Source of the DNA: Pseudomonadota bacterium
GTDB lineage: Bacteria > Desulfobacterota > Desulfobulbia > Desulfobulbales > Desulfocapsaceae
Assembly (NCBI GenBank): GCA_023412495.1
Contig: JAEYNP010000080.1
Span: forward strand, 1 to 64,000
DNA: 64,000 nucleotides
Reading direction: 5' to 3'
A program made the position numbers and the translations under genes. This document shows positions 17,991-26,087 of the stretch, piece after piece (position 1 is the stretch's first letter; the number at the start of each line of letters is the position of its first letter). The notes under the pieces were generated by a model. The model was not told the DNA's origin. It did no database searches and saw only the letters and a program-made list of their open reading frames with translations.

Positions 17991-19268
17991 ATGTCTAAAT
18001 TAGTTGCACCTCATGGTGGAAAAGGTTTGGTCTGTGCTTTGCTCGAAGGTGCTGCTCGCGAGGCAGAGCTCAAGAAAGCCGCTGGTCTCAAGAAGATCGA
18101 GATCTCCGCTCGCGCCAAAGGCGACCTGATCATGATGGGAATCGGCGGTTTTTCCCCGCTGTCCGGCTTCATGACCAAGGCTGATTGGAAAGGCGTTTGT
18201 GAGAACTTCCAGATGGCTGACGGAACCTTCTGGCCGGTACCCATCACCCTCGACGTAACAGCTGCCGATGCCGCAGATATCAAAGTCGGTGACGAGATCG
18301 CCCTGGTTCGCAAAGAAGAAGTGTATGCAACCATGAAGGTGACCGAGAAGTATGAGATGACCGAGGCCGACAAGCGCTGGGAATGCGAGAAGGTATTCAA
18401 GGGCGATGGCGAAGAGTCCCAGGGTGACAAATTCTGGCAGATCGCTCCGAAGGATCATCCCGGCGTCATCATGGTTCTGGCCCAGAAAGAGTTCAACTTG
18501 GCCGGTCCCGTGAAGGTTCTCTCCCAGGGTGAGTATCCGAAAGAGTATCCGGATGTCTACCTGACCCCGGCTCAGACTCGTGCGATGTTCGAAGAGCGCG
18601 GTTGGGCAAACGTTGCTGCCCTGCAGCTCCGTAACCCGATGCATCGTTCCCATGAGTTCCTCGCCAAGATCGCCATCGAAGTATGTGACGGCGTTCTGAT
18701 CCACTCCCTGATCGGTAACCTCAAGGCCGGCGACATTCCCGCTCCGGTTCGCGTCAAGGCTATCGATATCCTGATCGAGAACTACTTCGTGAAGCAGCAT
18801 GTCATCTCCGCCGGTTACCCGCTGGATATGCGCTATGCCGGTCCGCGCGAGGGCCTGCTCCATGCCACCTTCCGTCAGAACTACGGCGTCAACAACATGC
18901 TGATCGGCCGTGACCATGCCGGCGTTGGCGATTTCTACGGTCTCTTCGAGGCTCAGACCATCTTTGATCGCATCCCGGTAACCGGTGATGCCGGCAAAGA
19001 TCTGCAGTGCAAGCCGATGAAGATCGACTGGACCTTCTACTGCCATAAGTGCGACGGTATGGCTTCTCTGCGTACCTGTAATCACGGCAAAGAAGACCGC
19101 GTCATCCTGTCCGGCACCAAGCTCCGCAAAGCCCTCTCCGAGGGTGCCGAGGTTGTTGACCATTTCGGCCGTGACGAGGTTCTTGTCCATCTGCGTAAGT
19201 ACTATGAGGGCCTGACCGAGAAAGTTGAGGTGAAAATGCAGGGTGCCGCTTCCGGCGCCGCCATGTAA
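17991..19268 (+). CDS. sat: Sulfate adenylyltransferase (ATP sulfurylase)
   Basis: Activates sulfate with ATP to form adenosine phosphosulfate, the first step of dissimilatory sulfate reduction in the cytoplasm. The 425-residue protein has the catalytic stretch [12 protein letters not shown] with HxxH (about 212-222) and [12 protein letters not shown] (about 305-316), and ends with a zinc-type CHKC motif and a KLRKAL segment. It has no C-terminal APS kinase domain, as in dissimilatory Sat. AGAGGAACTGT lies ahead of the ATG. Codon use is strongly biased to C/G-ending codons compared with its neighbours, consistent with high expression. It stands alone between its own promoter and a strong terminator; aprAB and qmo genes are not in the window. 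Confidence 0.97.
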   Translation: MSKLVAPHGGKGLVCALLEGAAREAELKKAAGLKKIEISARAKGDLIMMGIGGFSPLSGFMTKADWKGVCENFQMADGTFWPVPITLDVTAADAADIKVGDEIALVRKEEVYATMKVTEKYEMTEADKRWECEKVFKGDGEESQGDKFWQIAPKDHPGVIMVLAQKEFNLAGPVKVLSQGEYPKEYPDVYLTPAQTRAMFEERGWANVAALQLRNPMHRSHEFLAKIAIEVCDGVLIHSLIGNLKAGDIPAPVRVKAIDILIENYFVKQHVISAGYPLDMRYAGPREGLLHATFRQNYGVNNMLIGRDHAGVGDFYGLFEAQTIFDRIPVTGDAGKDLQCKPMKIDWTFYCHKCDGMASLRTCNHGKEDRVILSGTKLRKALSEGAEVVDHFGRDEVLVHLRKYYEGLTEKVEVKMQGAASGAAM

Positions 19269-19291
19269 TCTCTGACTCTATCGTAGTCTTC

Positions 19292-19328
19292 GGGGGATAT
19301 CGCTTTGGCGATATCCCCCTTTTTTTTT
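19292..19328 (+). terminator. Intrinsic terminator of sat
   Basis: A 12-base perfect stem (GGGGGATATCGC / GCGATATCCCCC) with a TTTG loop is followed by nine T residues. It lies 23 bases after the sat stop codon and is the clearest rho-independent terminator of the window. Confidence 0.93.
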
Positions 19329-19451
19329 GCAATGGATTCGGGTAATTTTGATTTTTCGTGAGCGTTCAGGGCCAGCATTAAAGAAAATGTTCAACAGAGA
19401 AGAACGGACAGTTGTTTAAGACTTCGTGGAATACGTATTTTCGAGGAAGGT

Positions 19452-20531
19452 ATGCAGGAATTGCGCGTTGGACTGGGAGATCGAAGCTATCCCATCATCA
19501 TAGAAAGTGGCTGCATACGAAATATCGGCCAGGATCTGTTGGCAAAAAAGGTGGGCAAGAGGTATGGCGTTATTGCCGATGATCGGGTAGCCGGTCTTTT
19601 CGGGGCGACATTGTTAAAGTCCCTTGAAAGGGCGGGACTTAACGCCGAGCTTATTACTTTCCCGCAAGGTGAAGCCAACAAAACCTTAAAGACCATAGAA
19701 AATCTCGCCGGAGCGCTGGTCAGATCGGGATTCGATCGCAAGGATGCGCTGATAGCGCTCGGCGGCGGGGTCACCGGAGATATAGCGGGGTTTTTGGCGT
19801 CAGCTTTCATGCGTGGAATTCCCTTTGTCCAAATTCCGACGACGCTGCTGGCCCAGGTGGATAGTTCTGTCGGCGGGAAGACCGGTGTGGATATTCCGGA
19901 GGGCAAGAATCTGGTTGGCGCCTTTTACCAGCCCAAAGCGGTCTATATCGATCTTTCCGTGCTGAAGAGTCTGCCAAGGGAAGAACTGCTGGGCGGACTG
20001 GCCGAGGTCATAAAGTACGGAGTGATCCGGGATGCGGCTTTTTTTGATTTTCTCTCCGACAATAGGACCAGAATACTTGGGCTCGATGAGAAACTCCTTG
20101 CCCGGATGGTATTCACCTGCTGCCGAATAAAAGCCGAGGTGGTGTCCGAGGATGAAAGGGAAGGTGGCGTGCGCAGAATTCTCAACTATGGCCATACCAT
20201 TGGACACGCGGTGGAAGGGGCATCGGATTATTCCCTTATCCATGGACTGGCAGTGGCCATCGGCATGGCTGCTGCTGCCAGGCTGGCCGTCTTGACCGGT
20301 CATCTGGCAGAAGAAGACGCCGCAAGAATAAACAATCTCCTGCGGGAGTATGGAATGCCGGTCGAGATTCCCAAGGATCTCGACCGGCAAAGGTTACGAA
20401 AATACCTGCTGGCCGATAAGAAGGTGGTAGGCGGAAAAGTCAATTACGTGCTGCCGACGGCGATCGGCAGCACCTGTATTACTGCAGATGTTAGCGATGA
20501 ATTGGTTGATCGGATCCTCGCCGGAGAGTAA
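19452..20531 (+). CDS. aroB: 3-dehydroquinate synthase
   Basis: Converts DAHP to 3-dehydroquinate in the shikimate pathway, using NAD and a divalent metal. The 359-residue protein shows the NAD-binding ALGGGVTGDIAGF, the substrate region QVDSSVGGKTGVDIP and the metal-binding residues in GLAEVIKYG, NYGHTIGHAVE and LIHGLAVAIGM. The length is normal for bacterial AroB. TCGAGGAAGGT precedes the ATG. It follows the sat terminator and is followed by a repeat-rich gap, so it is probably transcribed alone. Confidence 0.96.
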   Translation: MQELRVGLGDRSYPIIIESGCIRNIGQDLLAKKVGKRYGVIADDRVAGLFGATLLKSLERAGLNAELITFPQGEANKTLKTIENLAGALVRSGFDRKDALIALGGGVTGDIAGFLASAFMRGIPFVQIPTTLLAQVDSSVGGKTGVDIPEGKNLVGAFYQPKAVYIDLSVLKSLPREELLGGLAEVIKYGVIRDAAFFDFLSDNRTRILGLDEKLLARMVFTCCRIKAEVVSEDEREGGVRRILNYGHTIGHAVEGASDYSLIHGLAVAIGMAAAARLAVLTGHLAEEDAARINNLLREYGMPVEIPKDLDRQRLRKYLLADKKVVGGKVNYVLPTAIGSTCITADVSDELVDRILAGE

Positions 20532-20612
20532 GCTGCTGTTCAGTAATCGATGTACCACATTGAACGGAAACGGCATAAGGGGCCGTAAAGAAATGGAATA
20601 GATGTCACAGTT

Positions 20613-20789
20613 ATTTGGTGATGGACTCGTAAAAACTCCGATCTACTTCGCTGTAGGTCTGAAACGGCTGTTACCATATGTAATAGTACTACCAAAGCGC
20701 CGTTTCAGACACTACGCCTCGTATATCGGACATTTTTCCAGAGTCCATTTCCACGGGTTGGAGTATTTTTTGGCTTTATCATTTGGTGA
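20613..20789. repeat. MITE-like palindromic element, copy A, with nested insertion
   Basis: The element has arms ATGGACTCGTAAAAA (20621-20635) and TTTTTCCAGAGTCCAT (20733-20748), followed by a conserved tail ending GGCTTTATC. It is bounded by the direct repeat ATTTGGTGA (20613-20621 and 20781-20789). The same arms and tail occur in copy B at 22032-22119. Copy A carries about 100 extra bases in its centre, themselves an inverted repeat (GTCTGAAACGGC at 20657-20668 and its complement at 20699-20710). No gene is evident in the gap between aroB and the next gene. Confidence 0.75.
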
Positions 20790-20849
20790 CGTCCCCGAAT
20801 ATCTCAGCGACTGCAATTGAGGCAACAACAACCTTGAGGAACAACAGAC

Positions 20850-21341
20850 ATGCCGATTTATGAATTTTACTGCGATGCCTGTAATGTGATTTTCAACTTT
20901 TTCTCCTCCCGGGTCAATACCACAAGAATCCCGAGTTGTCCGCGCTGCGGAAAGGGAAAGCTGGAAAAACAGATTTCAACCTTTGCCACGATCGGCAAAG
21001 CCAGGGAAGAGGGGGGGGACGACCCGCTGTCCGGACTCGATGAAACGAAGATGGAACGCGCCTTCGAGTCGCTGATGCGGGAAGCCGAACACATCAACGA
21101 GGACGATCCGAAGCAGATGGCGGCGATGATGAGGAAGTTTACCGCACAGACCGGGATCAAACTTGGTGACTCGATGGAAGAGGCACTGTCCAGGATGGAG
21201 GCGGGAGAGGATCCGGAGCAGGTCGAGAAAGAAATGGGTGATATTTTGAACGGTGACGATTTTCAGCTCGAGTCACTGAAGAAAGCGACTGGTTACAGAC
21301 GCCGTCCACCTGCCCATGACGATAAGCTCTATGAGCTGTAG
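20850..21341 (+). CDS. FmdB-family zinc ribbon protein
   Basis: A 163-residue protein starting with an FmdB-type zinc ribbon: MPIYEFYCDACNVIFNFF with CDAC, then CPRCGKGKLEKQIS. The remaining two thirds are acidic and helical (EDDPKQMAAMMRKF, MEEALSRMEAGEDPEQVEKEM) and look like a conserved C-terminal extension seen in Desulfobacterota homologues. FmdB family members are often called regulatory, from a gene beside formamidase, but their biochemical role is not established. GAGGAACAACAGAC precedes the ATG. It lies between two repeat clusters and is probably monocistronic. Confidence 0.8.
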   Translation: MPIYEFYCDACNVIFNFFSSRVNTTRIPSCPRCGKGKLEKQISTFATIGKAREEGGDDPLSGLDETKMERAFESLMREAEHINEDDPKQMAAMMRKFTAQTGIKLGDSMEEALSRMEAGEDPEQVEKEMGDILNGDDFQLESLKKATGYRRRPPAHDDKLYEL

Positions 21342-21385
21342 ACCGGCGCGGGCATTCCGCATCTATCCTGATCGGCTTACGCTTT

Positions 21386-21455
21386 CGGTATCGCTATCGG
21401 TATCGAAATAGAACTTCAGAACGTTGTATTCGATCCCAATACCGATAGCGCTACC
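21386..21455. repeat. 17-base imperfect inverted repeat
   Basis: CGGTATCGCTATCGGTAT (21386-21403) pairs with ATACCGATAGCGCTACCG (21438-21455) with one mismatch. The arms are themselves built from repeated CGGTATCG units. It lies directly before the palindrome pair at 21468 in an intergenic region. Confidence 0.65.
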
Positions 21456-21467
21456 GATTAGGATGAT

Positions 21468-21518
21468 CGTTCCCACGCTCCAGCGTGGGAACGACGCCTG
21501 GGACGCTCCTGCGTCCCA
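21468..21518. repeat. REP-like double palindrome
   Basis: Two hairpins in tandem: CGTTCCCACGCT-CC-AGCGTGGGAACG (21468-21493), then TGGGACGC-TCCT-GCGTCCCA (21499-21518). This pairing of a GTTCCCACGCT palindrome with a GACGC/GCGTC palindrome resembles a dispersed repeat seen in many proteobacterial genomes. No transposase is nearby. Confidence 0.75.
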
Positions 21519-21606
21519 TTTGACCGACCAAGCGCATGGCCCCGGATATTAATGACAGTGGATCGCACCCTACAAACCTGAATGCAATTTGGAATAGTCC
21601 TTCCGG

Positions 21607-21954
21607 TCAATGTACAGGTTCTTCTTCCGGGTCCCCCCGGAATTGCAGGCTGCCATGTTCGGCTTCCTTCTGCTTGAGGATTTCCCTCGCATCTTTCTCA
21701 TCCATTTGCAACGCTTTTGCCAGATCGTCAACCTTATAATAAGGCTGACCATCAGCGGTGAAGCTGCTTGGCTTGAGTTCCGGAAAGGAACTCTGCGTTG
21801 CGATTATCGATGACTCGAGAAGCAGTTGTCTGATTTCCTCCGGGCCGTAGAGGATCAGCCACTCGACGGCCTCGGCCCAGAGCTTGCTGTCCACGGTCCG
21901 GTGGGTAAGCACTTTCATGGCACTTTCGATATCCCAGAGATCTTTGGATTCCAT
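21607..21954 (-). CDS. Hypothetical protein
   Basis: A 115-residue soluble acidic protein that I do not recognise. The minus-strand start ATG at 21954 has AGGAGAAAAGAAG just before it, which supports a real gene. The first 50 residues look helical (LWAEAVEWLILYGPEEIRQLL), and the rest contains YYKVDDLAKALQMDEKDARE, which could be a small DNA-binding-like helical unit with a charged tail (DPEEEPVH). No signal peptide, membrane segment or cysteine motif is present. It is isolated between two repeat elements and is transcribed against its neighbours. Confidence 0.7.
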   Translation of the reverse strand: MESKDLWDIESAMKVLTHRTVDSKLWAEAVEWLILYGPEEIRQLLLESSIIATQSSFPELKPSSFTADGQPYYKVDDLAKALQMDEKDAREILKQKEAEHGSLQFRGDPEEEPVH

Positions 21955-22031
21955 CTTCTTTTCTCCTGCCTGAGTCTTTCCGTTTTATGCTATGATAACG
22001 GTGCTAATATAAATGCTTTTTTATGATCCGC

Positions 22032-22119
22032 AATCGGTGATGGACTCGTAAAAAGTCCGAACTTTTTCCAGAGTCCATCTCCACGGTTAGAGCACTTTTT
22101 ACGGCTTTATCAATCGGTG
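22032..22119. repeat. MITE-like palindromic element, copy B
   Basis: A short version of the element at 20613: ATGGACTCGTAAAAAGT (22040-22056), the bases CCGA, then ACTTTTTCCAGAGTCCAT (22061-22078), and the conserved tail ending GGCTTTATC. It is bounded by AATCGGTG (22032-22039 and 22112-22119), a direct repeat different from that around copy A. It ends 26 bases before the SPFH protein gene. Confidence 0.75.
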
Positions 22120-22145
22120 GCAATTTCAGCAAAGGAAGAATTTTT

Positions 22146-23282
22146 ATGAACACCTTCGATGCAATTTTTCTCGAGAATCTTGAATGGTTCGACGAAACCG
22201 GAAACCAATTGGTCCATCGATTGCCGGAGAACGGTTCAGGCGAGATAAAGTTCGGCGCGCAGCTGACAGTGCGGGAGAGTCAGGCAGCGGTCCTCTTTTA
22301 CAAGGGCAAGGCCTGCGACTGCTTTGGGCCCGGCCGCCACACCTTGAAGACCATGAATCTTCCGCTGCTGACCAAACTGCTTTCGGTGCCATGGCGGGGC
22401 GACAGTCCCCTGCGGGCCGAAGTGTATTTCGTCAACCTCAAGTTTTTTCCCAACCTCAAATGGGGGACTCAGAACCCGGTGGCCTTCCGCGACAAGGAAC
22501 TGGGGTTGATCCGTCTCCGCGCCCATGGGCTGTTTACGCTTCAGGTGGTCCAGCCGGTACTGTTCATCAATTCCCTCGTCGGGACCATGAAGAAACTCGA
22601 TACCGACAATGTTTCCGCCTATCTCAAGCAGATCATTGTCTCGAGGTTCAACGACTACCTCGGTCAGACCCTCGATTCCATCTTCAATCTTCCCGGGAAG
22701 TTTGATGAATTGAGCGATGAACTGCAGAAGCGGCTGTCCGAGGATTTCTCTTTTTTCGGCCTTCGCCTCAGCCACCTCTATATCACCTCGATCACTCCGC
22801 CGGACGAGGTGCAGCGGGCCATCGACGATCGCAGCAGGCTTGGACTGATCGGCGACATGGGCAAATTTATGCAGATGAAAGCGGCAATGGCCATGGAGAA
22901 GGCTGCGGTAGCCCAGAGCGAGGCAGGAAGCGGTATCGGTTTGGGGCTGGCGATGATGCTGCCGAGCCTTTTTGCCCTGAAACAACCGGGGACGGGGACG
23001 TTGCCGGATCATCAAGGAGGTGCGGGCTCAGATATAAGCTGCCCGGACTGCAGCAACCTCATCCCCGGGGACTCCCGGTTCTGCCCGAGGTGCGGCCATC
23101 AGCTGTTGCAATTGATCCGGTGCGGCAACTGCGGCAAGAACCTCACACCCAAGGCAAAATTCTGCTCCCAGTGCGGACAGCCAACCACCCGGATGTCAGC
23201 GCCGAAGAAATGCGGCCAATGCGGCACCGAGAACCTGTTCAACTCTATGTTTTGCAATGAATGCGGGCAACGGCTGGGCTAG
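22146..23282 (+). CDS. SPFH-domain protein with three zinc ribbons
   Basis: A 378-residue cytoplasmic protein. Residues about 30-245 match the SPFH-like domain of the YdjI / virion-core-protein type (ESQAAVLFYKGKACDCFGPG, RHTLKTMNLPLLTKLL, LRLSHLYITSITPPDEVQRA). A short Ala/Gly-rich segment follows, then three CxxC-type zinc ribbons at the C-terminus: CPDC/CPRC, CGNC/CSQC and CGQC/CNEC. SPFH proteins form membrane-associated oligomers, and Bacillus homologues take part in envelope-stress or phage-shock-like responses; that role is inferred, not shown here. AAAGGAAGAATTTTT precedes the ATG. The next gene starts 10 bases downstream and is also a zinc-ribbon protein, so both likely act together. 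Confidence 0.82.
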   Translation: MNTFDAIFLENLEWFDETGNQLVHRLPENGSGEIKFGAQLTVRESQAAVLFYKGKACDCFGPGRHTLKTMNLPLLTKLLSVPWRGDSPLRAEVYFVNLKFFPNLKWGTQNPVAFRDKELGLIRLRAHGLFTLQVVQPVLFINSLVGTMKKLDTDNVSAYLKQIIVSRFNDYLGQTLDSIFNLPGKFDELSDELQKRLSEDFSFFGLRLSHLYITSITPPDEVQRAIDDRSRLGLIGDMGKFMQMKAAMAMEKAAVAQSEAGSGIGLGLAMMLPSLFALKQPGTGTLPDHQGGAGSDISCPDCSNLIPGDSRFCPRCGHQLLQLIRCGNCGKNLTPKAKFCSQCGQPTTRMSAPKKCGQCGTENLFNSMFCNECGQRLG

Positions 23283-23292
23283 GTCCTGAATA

Positions 23293-24540
23293 ATGGAGTT
23301 GACCATTGAGCAAAACTGCCCGTCATGCGGGGCATCGATCGTTCTTGGGGAAGATGACAGGGTGATCCGGTGCATGTATTGCGATGTCATACAATATCGG
23401 TTGGAGAATGTGGCCGGCAGGTACGTATTGCCGGCAAAGTTTCCGGCCCAGATCGACGAATCGCAAATCTTTTACATGCCCTACCTGCGCTTCAAGGGCT
23501 CGATTTTCTATGTTCTGGGTCCCGAGGTGAAACACAAAATCATCGATACCTCAAGACTTGGCGTCGAGGCCGAGGCTCTTCCTGTATCCCTGGGGCTTCG
23601 CCCTCAGGCCATGCGCCTTTCTCCTGTCGTTTCGACTCATAGGGGCGGTTTTATTCCTCAAACGGTGCCAACCAAATCGGTTTTCGCCCAGGCCGCAATG
23701 GTGACCGAACTGTTCGGGGAAAAAAGAAAGAAGCCCCTCTATCATCGCGCCTTTATCGGAGAGACCATCAGTCGGATCTATCAGCCATATTACCTGAAGT
23801 CAGGGATTGTTTACGACGCGGTGGATAATCAACCCATTGGCGGTGAAAAGCTTTTCACGGACCACCTGGCTGAAGCAGTCCCCGGTCAGGTTGCCTGGGA
23901 GCCACGATTCATTTCCACGCTCTGTCCGAAGTGTGGCGGTCCTTTGGCTGGTGAAAGGGACAGCTGCGTCCTCGCTTGCCCGAATTGCGAAACATTCTGG
24001 CAGGAGCATGAAGGCAGTTTTCACGGTCTTGAATGGCAGGCTGTGGAATCACAGAGCCCCACCGCCAGATACCTGCCTTTCTGGCGCATCACCTTCGAAA
24101 CGAAAGGCTGGAGCTTGAAGAGCTATGGTGATTTTCTCCGTCTGGCCAACCCGCCCATCGTTTTCGGCAGCCGTTTTGATGCCACGCCTCTTTCCTTCTT
24201 GATTCCCGCTTTCAAGGTGAACCCCAAGGCCTTTTTGCTAGTCGCTTCCCAGCTCTCCCTTTCCCAGTGGAAACTGCCGGAAGGAATGCATCATCGCGTG
24301 GGCAAGGCTTATCCGGCCAATCTCGGACAAAAAGAGGCGATCGAGGCGGTCAAGAGTGTTTTGGCGGCCACAGTCGCCAATAAAAAGGAGAGGCTGCCGA
24401 TGTTGCCTGAGATGACGGTGGATGTCCGGCAAAGCTCGCTCCTCTATCTCCCGTTTACCGAACAACCGCATGATCTTGTACAGGAGCATACGATGGCAAC
24501 GGTCCTGACGGCGGCCCTCCGTTATGGGCGTTCCCTTTGA
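23293..24540 (+). CDS. Zinc-ribbon protein of unknown function, partner of the SPFH protein
   Basis: A 415-residue protein I cannot assign to a characterised family. It starts with a TFIIB/RPB9-like zinc ribbon (CPSCGASIV and IRCMYC, residues 9-31). A second ribbon lies near residues 212-235 (CPKCGGPLAG, then LACPNC). Between and after them are regions rich in aromatic residues and beta strands (FYMPYLRFKGSIFYVLG, YLPFWRITFETKGWSL), suggesting a repeated beta domain that reads membrane or protein surfaces. No membrane helix is evident. It follows the SPFH gene by 10 bases, and its stop is 4 bases before the most likely start of the deaminase gene, so the three are probably co-translated. Confidence 0.7.
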   Translation: MELTIEQNCPSCGASIVLGEDDRVIRCMYCDVIQYRLENVAGRYVLPAKFPAQIDESQIFYMPYLRFKGSIFYVLGPEVKHKIIDTSRLGVEAEALPVSLGLRPQAMRLSPVVSTHRGGFIPQTVPTKSVFAQAAMVTELFGEKRKKPLYHRAFIGETISRIYQPYYLKSGIVYDAVDNQPIGGEKLFTDHLAEAVPGQVAWEPRFISTLCPKCGGPLAGERDSCVLACPNCETFWQEHEGSFHGLEWQAVESQSPTARYLPFWRITFETKGWSLKSYGDFLRLANPPIVFGSRFDATPLSFLIPAFKVNPKAFLLVASQLSLSQWKLPEGMHHRVGKAYPANLGQKEAIEAVKSVLAATVANKKERLPMLPEMTVDVRQSSLLYLPFTEQPHDLVQEHTMATVLTAALRYGRSL

Positions 24541-24544
24541 TCCA

Positions 24545-25066
24545 ATGAAAAAGATGACTATGAGCGAGCATGAAAAATTTATGGAAATGGCCCTGCGGCA
24601 GGCCCGGCAGGCCTTGTCCGCCGGTGAATTTCCGGTAGGTTGTGTTATGGTGCACAATGGCGAGGTCATTGCCAGCGGGAGACGAAGCAACAGCATCGGC
24701 CGGACGAACGAAATCGATCATGCCGAGATCCTGGCTCTCCGGACACTTCTGGCCGATGACCGAAAGTTCGACATCGGCGGGGTGACAGTGTATTCCACCA
24801 TGGAGCCCTGTCTCATGTGCTATGCCACCATGCTTATCAACGGTATCCGAAGATTCGTCTTCAGTTATGAGGATGCCATGGGAGGTGGGACCAACCTGCC
24901 GCTCGAGATGCTGTCCCCTCTGTATCGCGGGATGAGCGTTATGGTCGTGGGAAAAGTACTGCGGAACGAGAGTCTTGCCTTGTTCAAGGAATTCTTCTCC
25001 TCGCCCGATTGCGAATATCTGCAGAGCAGTCTGCTTGCCACCTATACCTTAAACCAGCAGTTATGA
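24545..25066 (+). CDS. Nucleoside deaminase (cytidine/TadA-like fold)
   Basis: A zinc-dependent deaminase of about 173 residues. The catalytic HAE is in IDHAEILALR and the zinc cysteines in MEPCLMCYATML, with the general fold of TadA/guanine deaminases (FPVGCVMVHNGEVIASG). It lacks the N-terminal and substrate-loop features that would mark TadA, and has a long C-terminal segment (SLALFKEFFSSPDCEYLQ). The substrate may be a free nucleoside or base, or RNA; sequence does not decide. ATG at 24545 is taken as start; ATG at 24554 and 24560 are alternatives. The gene sits inside the SPFH/zinc-ribbon/radical SAM cassette, an unusual place for a housekeeping deaminase. Confidence 0.85.
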   Translation: MKKMTMSEHEKFMEMALRQARQALSAGEFPVGCVMVHNGEVIASGRRSNSIGRTNEIDHAEILALRTLLADDRKFDIGGVTVYSTMEPCLMCYATMLINGIRRFVFSYEDAMGGGTNLPLEMLSPLYRGMSVMVVGKVLRNESLALFKEFFSSPDCEYLQSSLLATYTLNQQL

Positions 25067-25084
25067 TTGGAAATCCGCTACGTC

Positions 25085-26086
25085 ATGAAAAATGTCGCCC
25101 GAACTGTCGGCTTTAGGAGAGGCGAGAGAAATGTGTTCTTCCACATTCTCACCGCCTGCAATCTCTGCTGCCGGCATTGCTACATCAATCCTTCTCAGCA
25201 TGGGACGAAAACCCTGTCCAGGGAGACGATCCATAAATGGATAGAACTCTTCGCCGATAAAGAGAAGAAAACAAATCTCATTTTTCTGGGCGGCGAGCCC
25301 ACGCTGCATCCCGAGCTGCCGTCAGCGATCAAAAAGGCCAAAGAATCAGGCTACTTCGTCACTGTCGATTCCAATGGCTATCTCTTCAACGATCTGCTTG
25401 ATAAAACTACGCCGGACCTCCTCGATTACCTGAGTTTCAGCCTCGACGGGCCGGATGCGGCGATCAACGACGCCATTCGCGGCGAAGGTGTTTTCGATAT
25501 CTGTACGGCAAACATCGAAAGAGCGGTGCAAAAGGGTTTTCGGGTGAGCGTCATCTATACGGTGAGCAGAAAGAACCTTGAGGCGCTGTCAAGGATGGTG
25601 CCGTTGCTGGCGAGCTTGCAGGTGAAGAAATTTTTCATCCAGGTGATCGGCCTGCGCGGCAACTCCGCTCTTGCCGCCGGCGCAGAAACCACGCAGGTGA
25701 GCCGGGAAGAGTGGCTCGAGACGGTGCCGGAGGTTGCCCGAATGGCGGCCGATCGGGGAATCCACGTTACGTATCCCAAGGTCTTTCTCGAGCGGGATGA
25801 AGCCTTTGAATGCGCCGGCAATGTTGCCGAGAACTTCTTTATTTTCCCCAACGGGCGGGTTTATCAGTGCCCGCTGTGCGAGGATCATCCGATAAACGCC
25901 TATCGTATCGAAAATGACAGGTTGGTGAAGAACGAAGGGCTGATGGAAGATAGATTTTTCCGCTTGAATATCGCCGAAGGCTGCGTGATGAACAAGCTGC
26001 TGCAGGCCGACAATATCGAGTACGACGAGGGGGGACGACCGCTTTACAAGATTTCCTGCTGCCTGCTGAAGCAGGAAATAGGGTGA
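25085..26086 (+). CDS. Radical SAM/SPASM-like protein
   Basis: A 333-residue radical SAM enzyme. The 4Fe-4S cluster motif CX3CX2C is present as CNLCCRHCYI, preceded by FFHILTA, and the SAM-binding LFLGGEPTLHPEL type motif is seen as LIFLGGEPTLHPELP. The C-terminal region has further cysteines (FECAGNVAENFF, YQCPLCEDHP, EGCVMN, ISCCLL), as in SPASM-type auxiliary cluster domains that install peptide or protein modifications. ATG at 25085 is chosen; a TTG six codons earlier is in frame. No obvious small precursor peptide was found adjacent. It ends one base before the convergent tatC stop and closes the cassette that starts with the SPFH protein. Confidence 0.87.
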   Translation: MKNVARTVGFRRGERNVFFHILTACNLCCRHCYINPSQHGTKTLSRETIHKWIELFADKEKKTNLIFLGGEPTLHPELPSAIKKAKESGYFVTVDSNGYLFNDLLDKTTPDLLDYLSFSLDGPDAAINDAIRGEGVFDICTANIERAVQKGFRVSVIYTVSRKNLEALSRMVPLLASLQVKKFFIQVIGLRGNSALAAGAETTQVSREEWLETVPEVARMAADRGIHVTYPKVFLERDEAFECAGNVAENFFIFPNGRVYQCPLCEDHPINAYRIENDRLVKNEGLMEDRFFRLNIAEGCVMNKLLQADNIEYDEGGRPLYKISCCLLKQEIG

Positions 26087-26087
26087 A

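Noticed and set aside
18000..19190. Long open frame antisense to sat (396 codons)
   Set aside because: It mirrors the biased codon use of sat; no ribosome site, and its protein has no recognisable motifs.
20602..20820. 72-codon frame over the palindromic repeat after aroB
   Set aside because: It translates the MITE-like element itself and has no family features.
20613..22119. CRISPR array formed by the repeated palindromes
   Set aside because: Only two unequal copies about 1.4 kb apart, with genes between and no spacer pattern or cas gene.
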